Origin: CBDIHP01 sp965279195
GTDB taxonomy: Bacteria > Planctomycetota > Planctomycetia > Isosphaerales > Isosphaeraceae
Assembly: GCA_965279195.1 (NCBI GenBank)
Contig: CBDIHP010000043.1
Location: forward strand, 248,001-312,000
DNA length: 64,000 nt
Reading direction: 5' to 3'
Of this stretch, positions 51,129 to 58,482 are shown piece by piece (position 1 is the first letter of the stretch; every line of letters starts with the position of its first letter). A model generated the notes under the pieces. The model was not told where the DNA came from. It worked only from the letters and a program-made list of their open reading frames with translations, and made no database searches. A program made the position numbers and the translations under genes.

Positions 51129-54100
51129 TCAGTAGCGGGTGATGGATTCGTGCAGGTTCAGGACGACCCGGACGACGTTGGTCCAGGCGGCAAGCTCCTT
51201 GAGTTCGGCCTCGGTCCCGGTCGCGGGGTTGAGGCCGACGTGGGCGAGCTTGTCGGCGTCGCCGGGCTGGGCCTGGTACTCGCGCCTCATCCGGGCGAGC
51301 AGGTCGAGCAGCGACTTCGACTCCGACGGCCGGGGCGTCCGGGCCAGGGCCTTTTCATAGAGCCGGTCGAGCCGGGTCGCGTCGGAGACCTTCTCGGCCA
51401 GGAGTTTCCCGGCGAGCACTCGGGCGGCTTCGACGAAGGTCGGGTCGTTGAGGAGGGTCAACGCCTGCTGCGGGGTGTTGGCGACGGTCTGGACGGCCGT
51501 GCATTCCTCGCGCGAAGGGGCGTCGAAGTTGGCCAGCATCGGCTGGAGGAACGTCCGCTGCCAGTGGGCGTAGAGGCCGCGTCGGTATTGCCTGGCGTCG
51601 CGATTCGGGACGTAGTCGCGGTCGGGGAACTGGATGTTGGTGTAGTAGCCCGGCGGCTGGTAAGGGAACGCGCTCGGGCCGCCGAGGTCGAGGTTGAGCA
51701 GGCCCGCGATTGCCAGGGCGTTGTCTCGCACGAACTCCGCCTCCAGCCGCCGGGGCGACTGCGAGGCCAGGAGCCGGTTGTTCGGGTCGATCTCGCGCAA
51801 CTCGGGTCGCAGCCGCGAGTCCTGACGGTAGGTCGAGGACGTGACGATGGCCCGGACGGCCTTCTTCACGTCCCAGCCCGACTCGCGGAACTCGATCGCC
51901 AGCCAGTCGAGGAGTTCCGGATGGCTGGGCGCCTCGCCCTGGGCGCCGACGTCCTCCAGGGTCGAACTCAAGCCGTTGCCGAAGAACTGCTTCCAGAGCC
52001 GGTTCATGAAGACCCGGGTGGTGAGCGGGTTCTCGGGCGAGACGATCCAGTTCGCCAGGTCGAGCCGGGTCAGCCGCCGCTTGCCCGACTCCTTCGGCTG
52101 GGGCAGGAAGCCGGGCACTCCGGGATCGACGACCTCGCCCGACTCGTCCTGCCAGTTCCCGCGCGGGAGGACCCGGGTCGCGGCGGGCTTCCAGGCCTCG
52201 GTCACCATCGACATCGACCGCCCGTCTCGGCACTCGCGATGGTCCTTGCGGAGGGTCAGATAGGTGGCCTGAATCTGGGGAGCCAGCCCCGTCCCCAGGA
52301 CGAACAGCCGGCGGAGCAGGGGGCTGACCTCGGGAGACTTCAGGGCACCCAGTTCTTGCCGGTCCGGGACTGCCGCGCGGGGCTCCTCGAAGGCGATCGG
52401 CGAGACCGAGAGACGGACCCGCCCGACGTTGTCGGACTTGAGCGTCACGACCAGTTCATCGCCCTCGGCGATCTGAACGGGTCGGTCGAGAATCCAGACG
52501 CCCGTCTGCCGCAGGCCCTTCCACTTCGGGGCCGTCCGCCAGGAGCCGAGGGTTCCCAGGACGGCCGATCCATTGGAATACCGCTCCGACTTCCGATCGG
52601 CGTCGGCCCACGAGAACGCGAGCTTCGACGACTTGCCGCCCTTGTTGAGGGAGGCCGTCAGGGAGATCGCCGCGGTATCGGCCCCGTTGCGGGTGATCAG
52701 GCCGTTGTGGGTCTCGTGGGGCAGGGCCTCGACCCGGAGCGACGCCACCCAGCCGGCACCGGGCCTGAGGTGGATCGGAAGCGAGTCGCCCTTCTTCGGC
52801 TTGGCCGAGACGAGCAGGCTCCCGTCCTTGAGCAGGGCGACGTCGGCGTCCTTCGACTTGCCGCCGACCTTCGCCTCGGGGACCTGCCAGCCGTCGGTCG
52901 AACCCTTGAGTTGGGCCAGGATCGCCTTGCGCCAGGCGTCGACTTCCTTGGCGTCCGCCTTTGTCGACGCCTCGGCCAGGAGGCGATCGATCTGCCCCTC
53001 GATCTTCTCCCGGCGGCGCATCAAGTACGGGCTCTCGACCTCGACTTCGGGCGGGAAGGGGTGGTCGTTGGACCAGCCCTTGAGGTCGGGGTTGGGGGTG
53101 TATCCGTAGTCGGAGTAGACGCCCCACTGCTTGACGTCGGCGAAGAAGGCGGAGAGGCGGTAGAAGTCGCGGGCCCGGAATGGGTCGTACTTGTGGTCGT
53201 GGCACTCGCAGCAGCCCATCGTCGAGCCGAGCCAGGTCATCGAGACGGTGCGGACCCGGTCGGCCGCGTACTTGGCCAGGTATTCCTTCGGCTGGGCCCC
53301 GCCCTCGCGGGTCATCATGTTCAGGCGGTTGAACCCGGTGGCGACCCGCTGCTCGGCGGTGGGGTTGGGCAGAAGGTCGCCGGCGAGTTGCTCGACGGTG
53401 AACCTGTCGAACGGCTTGTTGGCGTTGAATGCGTTGATGACATAGTCGCGGTACGGGAAGACGTTGGCGTTCTGGTCGCCGTGGTAGCCGACGGTGTCCG
53501 CGAACCGCACCAGGTCGAGCCAGGGCACGGCCATCCGCTCGCCGTAGTGGGGGCTCGCGAGCAGGCGGTCCACCTGGCGCTCGTAGGCGTCCGGGCGGTT
53601 GTCGGCCAGGAACGCCTCCAGCTCCTGCGGGGTCGGCGGCAGGCCGGTGAGGTCGAGCGACAGCCTGCGGAGCAGCGTCCGCTGATCGGCCTCGGGCGAG
53701 GGGTCGATCTTGCGGGCGTCCAGGGTCGCGAGGAGGAACGCGTCGATCGGGTTCCGGACCCACTCCGGTCGGGACACTTTCGGAGGCTCGACCTTCCTCG
53801 GCGGCACGTAGGCCCAGTGGGCCTGATATTCGGCCCCCTGCTCGATCCAACGTCTCAGGGTGTCCTTCTGCGCGGCCGTGAGCGACTTGTTGGAATCCGA
53901 CGGCGGCATGACCTCGTCGGCGTCGCGGCTGGCGATCCGGGCGAGGACCTCGCTCCCCTCGACCTTCCCCGGCGCGATGGCCCCGGCCTTGATGGCGGCC
54001 TCGCGGTCGTCGAGCCTCAGCTTGGCCTTGCGGTTCTTCGCGTCGGGCCCGTGGCAGGCGAAGCAGTTCTCGGACAGGATGGGCCGGATGTCGCGGTTGT

Positions 54101-54209
54101 ACTCGATCTTGCCCGGCCCTGCGGCGAGGCCCGGGTTCGAAAACGCGGAAACAAACCCAATCGCCAGGGCCCCCAGCCGGGCGGCCGTTCGGGACGGAAC
54201 GTTGCGCAT
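51129..54209 (-). CDS. DUF1549/DUF1553 protein with N-terminal cytochrome c site
   Basis: A 1026-residue secreted protein, the partner of the DUF1501 protein. The signal peptide (LGALAIGFVSAFSNPGLAAG) is followed by the cytochrome c domain with CFACHG at 49-53, then the distal MPPSDSNK, DUF1549 (about 175-390, GLPPTPQELEAFL, HYGERMAVPWLDL), a central beta-rich region (420-640) and DUF1553 (about 690-1010), ending VVLNLHESITRY. The haem site is at the same residue numbers as in the copy at 9629. Part of the signal-peptide coding sequence matches a dispersed short repeat (54137-54162). Confidence 0.94.
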   Translation of the reverse strand: MRNVPSRTAARLGALAIGFVSAFSNPGLAAGPGKIEYNRDIRPILSENCFACHGPDAKNRKAKLRLDDREAAIKAGAIAPGKVEGSEVLARIASRDADEVMPPSDSNKSLTAAQKDTLRRWIEQGAEYQAHWAYVPPRKVEPPKVSRPEWVRNPIDAFLLATLDARKIDPSPEADQRTLLRRLSLDLTGLPPTPQELEAFLADNRPDAYERQVDRLLASPHYGERMAVPWLDLVRFADTVGYHGDQNANVFPYRDYVINAFNANKPFDRFTVEQLAGDLLPNPTAEQRVATGFNRLNMMTREGGAQPKEYLAKYAADRVRTVSMTWLGSTMGCCECHDHKYDPFRARDFYRLSAFFADVKQWGVYSDYGYTPNPDLKGWSNDHPFPPEVEVESPYLMRRREKIEGQIDRLLAEASTKADAKEVDAWRKAILAQLKGSTDGWQVPEAKVGGKSKDADVALLKDGSLLVSAKPKKGDSLPIHLRPGAGWVASLRVEALPHETHNGLITRNGADTAAISLTASLNKGGKSSKLAFSWADADRKSERYSNGSAVLGTLGSWRTAPKWKGLRQTGVWILDRPVQIAEGDELVVTLKSDNVGRVRLSVSPIAFEEPRAAVPDRQELGALKSPEVSPLLRRLFVLGTGLAPQIQATYLTLRKDHRECRDGRSMSMVTEAWKPAATRVLPRGNWQDESGEVVDPGVPGFLPQPKESGKRRLTRLDLANWIVSPENPLTTRVFMNRLWKQFFGNGLSSTLEDVGAQGEAPSHPELLDWLAIEFRESGWDVKKAVRAIVTSSTYRQDSRLRPELREIDPNNRLLASQSPRRLEAEFVRDNALAIAGLLNLDLGGPSAFPYQPPGYYTNIQFPDRDYVPNRDARQYRRGLYAHWQRTFLQPMLANFDAPSREECTAVQTVANTPQQALTLLNDPTFVEAARVLAGKLLAEKVSDATRLDRLYEKALARTPRPSESKSLLDLLARMRREYQAQPGDADKLAHVGLNPATGTEAELKELAAWTNVVRVVLNLHESITRY

Positions 54210-54307
54210 CGGTCATTCTCCCGGTCGCGGGCGGCGGGCAGGCGGGGCGTCGAACCGGCGGGGCGGAACCATTCCAGCATAACCCGGATGACCGGGAAGG
54301 GATACTT

Positions 54308-54421
54308 CGTAGGGTGTGGGGCCTCGCGGACCAATGGGACGCGAGGCTCCGCACCGACGAACGCCCTGGATGCACCCAAAAATGGTGCGGAGCCCGCGAG
54401 GACGCGGCCACCACACGCTAC
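54308..54421. repeat. Family B intergenic element overlapping a stop codon
   Basis: Left end CGTAGGGTGTGGGGCC (54308-54323), right end inverted GGCCACCACACGCTAC (about 54406-54421). The bounded element is about 114 bp. The right arm contains the TAG stop (54418-54420) of the receiver-like gene, so the repeat sets the end of that protein. Confidence 0.75.
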
Positions 54422-54813
54422 AGATAGGTGCCGATGAGCTGCGGAAGCTCCGCCGTGAACTTGCTGCGGGGCATCACCGGGTCGCAGCCGGCGGCCTTCG
54501 CGGCGACGAGGCCCTGGACGTCCACGTGCGAGCCGAAGGCGATGAAGGGGACGCCCTCGCCCGCGAGCTTGATGAACGCGGTCAGCGCGGGCACCGAGAC
54601 GAGGTCGCCGGCCGCGAGGTCGACGAACACCGCCTTCGGCTTCCACTGCTCGATCATCGCCGACGCCAGGGCGACGTTGCCCGCGACCATGACCCGCTTG
54701 CCGAGTTCCCGGGCGGTGCCGGTGATCTTCGAGGTGAAGATCAGGTCGCGGCTCAAGAGGAGCCCCGCCGGTCCGTCGGGGACGGGCACGGGGAAGTCGG
54801 TCGGCGTGCTCAC
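54418..54813 (-). CDS. Receiver-like domain protein lacking the acidic pair
   Basis: A 131-residue protein from a GTG at 54813, overlapping the upstream HAD gene by 4 nt (GTGA). It has the alternating beta/alpha pattern of a response-regulator receiver: KAVFVDLAAGD carries the presumed phospho-acceptor Asp, PFIAFGSH the switch strand and MPRSKF the conserved Lys. The N-terminal acidic pair is absent (LIFTSKI), so it may be a pseudo-receiver. Its stop codon lies in a repeat. No kinase is adjacent; translational coupling suggests a link with the HAD enzyme. Confidence 0.75.
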   Translation of the reverse strand: MSTPTDFPVPVPDGPAGLLLSRDLIFTSKITGTARELGKRVMVAGNVALASAMIEQWKPKAVFVDLAAGDLVSVPALTAFIKLAGEGVPFIAFGSHVDVQGLVAAKAAGCDPVMPRSKFTAELPQLIGTYL

Positions 54814-55508
54814 GATACCGTCTCCAGGCGCCCGAACTTCGACTCGACCCACTCGGGCGTGACGACCGAGAGGCTCTCGGCCACGCAGTTGGCCCCGGTG
54901 TCGAGCAGCTCGGTCGCCGTATAGGTGGTCTCGACCCCCACGGCCTTCATGCCCGCGCCGAGGGCCGAGAGGACACCCTGGAGGCTGTCCTCGATCACCA
55001 TGCACTCCTCGGCCTTGAGGTCGGGGTGGTTCTGCTGGAGCAGGGCGAGGGCCTTGAGGTATCCGTCGGGATCGGGCTTGCAACGCTCGGCATCCTCGGC
55101 CGAGACGATCCCCTCGACGAACTGGCGGATGTTCAGCTTGCGGAGCGAGAACTCGATCTCGGCCCGGAGGGCCCCGGAGTTGATCGCGACCGGCCAGCGC
55201 GAGGCGAGGGCGGTGAGGGTCTCGGCGGCCCTGGGGAAGAATTTCAGGCCCTGCTCGGCGACCTCGAAGTAGCGCCTCCCCTTGCGGGCGATCAGCTCGT
55301 CGAGCCGGGCGTTGTCGGCCGTCTGGCCGCCGTCGCGGAGGGCGGCGTCGAAGCAGCCGCGGTCGTCGTAGCCGAGGTAGCGGTCGTGATACATCGTGGC
55401 GTCGATGGTCACGCCTTCCTGCTGGAGCACCTCGCGGAAAAGCTCGAAGTGCACGATCTCGTCGTCGACGAGCACGCCGTTGAAGTCGAAGATCACCGCG
55501 CGAATCAT
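54810..55508 (-). CDS. HAD superfamily hydrolase, DxN variant
   Basis: A 232-residue enzyme of the beta-phosphoglucomutase-like HAD group. Motif I is IFDFNGVLVDDE: the nucleophile Asp is kept but the second residue is Asn where most have Asp. Motif II is INSG (near 110), and motif III/IV are KPDPDGYL and IEDSLQGVLSA. The cap region (about 15-90) is helical. The Asn may reduce or change phosphatase activity; Asn variants occur in a known HAD subgroup. It is followed at once by the receiver-like gene. Substrate unknown. Confidence 0.9.
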   Translation of the reverse strand: MIRAVIFDFNGVLVDDEIVHFELFREVLQQEGVTIDATMYHDRYLGYDDRGCFDAALRDGGQTADNARLDELIARKGRRYFEVAEQGLKFFPRAAETLTALASRWPVAINSGALRAEIEFSLRKLNIRQFVEGIVSAEDAERCKPDPDGYLKALALLQQNHPDLKAEECMVIEDSLQGVLSALGAGMKAVGVETTYTATELLDTGANCVAESLSVVTPEWVESKFGRLETVS

Positions 55509-55605
55509 GGGATGGGGCCGTCACCTTCGGGGGTGGGAGTCATTCTCGGGCCCACCATTCTGCCCCGGCGACCCCCGATCGGGCAACCCGCCGCCGATCC
55601 CGGGG

Positions 55606-55631
55606 CGATTGGCTTTGTTCCCGCGTTTTCG
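55606..55631. repeat. Dispersed repeat GGCTTTGTTCCCGCG next to cytochrome stop
   Basis: Inverted copy of the repeats at 12639 and 12691; it ends one base before the stop codon of the cytochrome gene. It is also 24 of 26 identical to bases within the signal-peptide coding sequence at 54137-54162 (minus strand). Confidence 0.65.
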
Positions 55632-55632
55632 A

Positions 55633-57465
55633 TCAGCGGAGCGTCTGGAACCACCGTTCCAGCGAATCCTTCTGCTCCGGGCTGAGCCGGATCATGGCGT
55701 CGAGTTCGTCCCGGGCCCGCGACCGCCCGAGCGTCCGGAAGGTGCATTCGACCAGGAGCCCGCGAGCGGGGCCGTCGAATGGGTTGACCTCGATGGCCTT
55801 TCGCGCCGCCTGGAGCGCGTCCTCCCAGCGTTTGTCCTGCATCAGGTTGTAGGCCAGCGAGGCGTGGGACGACGACCGCCACGGATTCGCCTCGGTCGCC
55901 CGCCTCCAGAACGCAGCCGAGGCGGGCAGGTCGTTGAGCTTGGCCGCGACGATCCCCGCCGCCATCAGGGCGGATTCCCTGTCGGGCCGCTGGCGCAGGA
56001 CGTGATCCAGGGTGACCTTCGCGTCCTTGTACCGGCTGGTCGTCCACTGGGCGAAGCCGAGCGATTCCAGCGCATCGAGGTCGTCCGGGTCTCGTTCCAG
56101 GGCCTTCCTAAGCAGGATCAAGGCCATCGACGCCGCCTCGACGCCCCCCTGCCGCATGGCGATGCCCAGGTCTCGGCCCCGCTCGACCTTCTGCGCCGGC
56201 GAGAGGCGGTCGTTGTCGAACGGGATCAGGGGCGGGGCGTCCGGGTCGGCGAACGTGCCGGGCGTCGGACGATCGGGGCGCCGGGGGATGTTGTGCCGGG
56301 TCGTGGCGACGTGGACGACGTCGGAGGTCGTGGCCTTGGGCATGTGGCAGTCCATGCAACTGTCGACGGGGCTGACCTTCTTCCGGGCGGCGATGGGTTC
56401 CGAGCACCCCTTGTCGGCGTGGCAGTTGAGGCAGCGCTCGCGGTAGAAGTCGACCTTCTGGTCGGGCTCGGGCCCCTGATGCGGGTCGTGGCAGGCGATG
56501 CAACTCAGCTTGCCCGCGCTCTTTGCGAAGCAGACGCTCAGCTGCATCTGCTGGACATGGTCGGCGTTCTTGTGGCCGTCGGCCGAGGTGTTCGAGTCGA
56601 CGAAGGTCGTGGCGAACTCGTAGAGCGGGAGACCGGGTCGATAGTCGGTCAGATCCCGGCCGGGCCGGTCGATGGTGACCGTGCCGACGAGGTGGCACTG
56701 CTGGCAGACGTCGTTGCGGAGCCCCGGTTCCAGCTTGGCCGGGTTGACGACCTTGACCGGATTCTTCGGGTCCGCGACGTGCAGCTCACCGGGCCCGTGG
56801 CAACGCTCGCAGCCGATGGAGTGGCCCTCGAAGATGGGCTCGGGGTAGCGGGACTCGGTCCCGGCGACGTGGTTGAACCGGTTGGCATGGCAGACGAGGC
56901 AGCCGGGGGTGATCGGACGTTCGAACCGAGCGGGGCGGTCGGCGTAACCCGGGGCGATGTCCCACTTTTTGGTCTGGGAGTACCACGTCACCGGCGATTG
57001 GAACAGGAAATCGTCGCGCTGGAGGAGGAAGGCGGTCGCGTGGGCCCCGGAGCCCAGGGCGTAGGTCACCTCGGCCTCGATGGTCCCGACGGGCGTGTTG
57101 GCGGCGTCGAGCTTGACCTCGCGATGGAACACCTTGCCGTCGCGGAGGATGCGCTCGTAACGCAGCCCGGCGGATTCGAACAGGAGTTCGGGGGTGTCCC
57201 CCGGCTTGCCGCGTAGGAATTCGCCGGCCTTCGCGATCGGCACGATCGACCGGGCCATCGAACTGGTGGCGTACGCCGAGGCGATCTCGGTGTGGCAGCG
57301 CGTGCAGGCGGCGTCGCCGACGTATCGCACGGACCGGCGGGTGTTGACGTAAGCGCTGGGGAGATCCGGAGGCATGGCCTTGCGGGTCAGCAGGAACCCG
57401 GCGACCCCGAGGACGACCACCAGCGTCGCCCCCGAGCCCAGCAATGCCAGCCGCCTCGAAACCAT
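55633..57465 (-). CDS. Heptahaem cytochrome c with C-terminal TPRs
   Basis: A 610-residue exported protein with an N-terminal hydrophobic anchor (ALLGSGATLVVVLGVAGFLL, about 7-26). Seven CxxCH motifs are seen in order: CTRCH (from residue 54), CLVCH, CERCH, CQQCH, CIACH, CLNCH and CMDCH. The spacing and the CIACHDPHQGP motif resemble cytochrome c554/DmsE-type multihaem proteins used in electron transfer. The last 170 residues (about 440-610) are TPR-like (ALERDPDDLDALESLGFAQW, AIEVNPFDGPARGLL). The fusion of multihaem and TPR parts occurs in planctomycetes. Its redox partner is unknown; no terminal enzyme is adjacent. Confidence 0.92.
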   Translation of the reverse strand: MVSRRLALLGSGATLVVVLGVAGFLLTRKAMPPDLPSAYVNTRRSVRYVGDAACTRCHTEIASAYATSSMARSIVPIAKAGEFLRGKPGDTPELLFESAGLRYERILRDGKVFHREVKLDAANTPVGTIEAEVTYALGSGAHATAFLLQRDDFLFQSPVTWYSQTKKWDIAPGYADRPARFERPITPGCLVCHANRFNHVAGTESRYPEPIFEGHSIGCERCHGPGELHVADPKNPVKVVNPAKLEPGLRNDVCQQCHLVGTVTIDRPGRDLTDYRPGLPLYEFATTFVDSNTSADGHKNADHVQQMQLSVCFAKSAGKLSCIACHDPHQGPEPDQKVDFYRERCLNCHADKGCSEPIAARKKVSPVDSCMDCHMPKATTSDVVHVATTRHNIPRRPDRPTPGTFADPDAPPLIPFDNDRLSPAQKVERGRDLGIAMRQGGVEAASMALILLRKALERDPDDLDALESLGFAQWTTSRYKDAKVTLDHVLRQRPDRESALMAAGIVAAKLNDLPASAAFWRRATEANPWRSSSHASLAYNLMQDKRWEDALQAARKAIEVNPFDGPARGLLVECTFRTLGRSRARDELDAMIRLSPEQKDSLERWFQTLR

Positions 57466-57562
57466 CTCAACCCCTTTGAATTGCGGAACCAGAGCCTCCT
57501 CTTTACTTCGAGACGCGATGGGTTGCCGTCACTTCGGGGCGATTCAACCAGCCCTGAGGGGG

Positions 57563-57590
57563 ACAAAGCGGAAGCGTCTGCACTCCAAAG
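57563..57590. repeat. Solo arm of a family A element
   Basis: ACAAAGCGGAAGCGTCTGCACTCCAAAG-like sequence matches the right arm of the 21359 element, including CACTCCAAAG. No clear left arm was found nearby, so this is a fragment. Confidence 0.55.
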
Positions 57591-57604
57591 TAACCGATCG
57601 GAGC

Positions 57605-57638
57605 AAACAAAAACACCACGCCGGAGGGGCGTGGTGTT
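57605..57638 (-). terminator. Rho-independent terminator after the CAU tRNA
   Basis: AACACCACGCC (57612-57622) pairs exactly with GGCGTGGTGTT (57628-57638) around GGAGG. On the minus strand the tail TTTTTGTTTG follows. It lies about 17 nt past the tRNA 3' end. Confidence 0.9.
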
Positions 57639-57654
57639 GATGTTTGGAGCGAAA

Positions 57655-57727
57655 TTGCGCCGGCAGGAATCGAACCTACGACCTCCAGGTTATGAGCCTG
57701 GCGAGCTAGCCGCTGCTCCACGGCGCA
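57655..57727 (-). tRNA. tRNA-Met (anticodon CAU), initiator-like D-arm
   Basis: The 73-nt molecule folds fully: acceptor TGCGCCG/CGGCGCA, D-stem GAGC/GCTC, anticodon stem CCAGG/CCTGG with loop CTCATAA, and T-arm GTAGG/CCTGC. The discriminator is A and CCA is not encoded. A11:U24 in the D-stem and the GTGGAGCAGC start match bacterial initiator tRNA, but position 1:72 is a U:A pair, not the usual C1-A72 mismatch, and only two G:C pairs (30:40, 31:39) sit next to the loop. It could therefore be initiator or elongator. TATATT lies 6 nt upstream (57733-57738). Confidence 0.93.
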
Positions 57728-57877
57728 CTTGGAATATACGGCCTCCTGCCCCCGAAGGGAAGGGGCTGGTCCCGAAAAATGAAGACACGACCGCCGCTAT
57801 GGAACGGGCAGAGGCTGTGCTACAACGGCAAGACGTTCGCTCGCTCCTATGCTGAAATCCCGCCGGCCCCGAACCCG

Positions 57878-58432
57878 ATGCCCCACCACCCCACCACCGA
57901 ACTGGTGCTCGACCTCTTCCGCTCCAAGGGGGACTCGGGCTACGGAGGCGAGCCGGTCACCCTGGCCCGGCACGCGCTCCAGGCCGCCGCGCTCGCCCAG
58001 CGGGATGGTGCCGGGCCACCCTTGATCGTCGCCGCCCTGCTGCACGACATCGGCCTGATGCTCCACGACCCCTCGGAATTCGACGCCGAACTCGGGCTGG
58101 ACGAACCGCACGAGGAAATCGCCGCCGGCTGGCTCTCGGGCCGGTTCCCCGACGATGTCGTCGCGCCCGTCGCCTTGCACGTCGAGGCCAAGCGTTACCT
58201 CTGCGCGGTCGAGCCGGACTACCTGGGCATCCTGAGCATCCCCGCCCTCACCGGCCTCGCCCTCCAGGGGGGCCCGATGTCGCCGGGCGAGATCCGCGAC
58301 TTCAGAACCAATCCCCACTTCGAAACCGCCGTCCAGCTCCGACGCTGGGACGACCAGGCGAGGGATCCGGACGCCGAGCCGCCGCCGATCGAGCATTTCG
58401 CTCCGATGATCGATCGGGTGCTCGACCGATAA
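57878..58432 (+). CDS. HD domain hydrolase (PhnZ-like)
   Basis: A 184-residue protein started at MPHHPTTELVLDLF (57878). It carries the HD fold: LARHALQAAALAQRDGA, the metal pair LLHDIGLML, then HEEIAAGWLSGRFPDDVVAP and LHVEAKRYLC with further His ligands. The C-terminal block LALQGGPMSPGEIRDF with QLRRWDDQA closely matches the HD protein of phosphonate breakdown (PhnZ/TIGR03276 type), a di-iron enzyme. There are no other phosphonate genes in the window, so the substrate is uncertain. An upstream start at 57779 adds a leader without family features. It diverges from the tRNA. Confidence 0.85.
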   Translation: MPHHPTTELVLDLFRSKGDSGYGGEPVTLARHALQAAALAQRDGAGPPLIVAALLHDIGLMLHDPSEFDAELGLDEPHEEIAAGWLSGRFPDDVVAPVALHVEAKRYLCAVEPDYLGILSIPALTGLALQGGPMSPGEIRDFRTNPHFETAVQLRRWDDQARDPDAEPPPIEHFAPMIDRVLDR

Positions 58433-58482
58433 GCCGCAACGAGATCCCATCCGCGACGATCCTCCCCTCCTCCCGGTGAATC

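Noticed and set aside
51150..54437. A plus-strand open frame of 1095 codons opposite the DUF1549/DUF1553 gene
   Set aside because: It is the mirror of a well-recognised gene in GC-rich DNA, full of Asp/Gly/Arg/Val runs and without any family motif.
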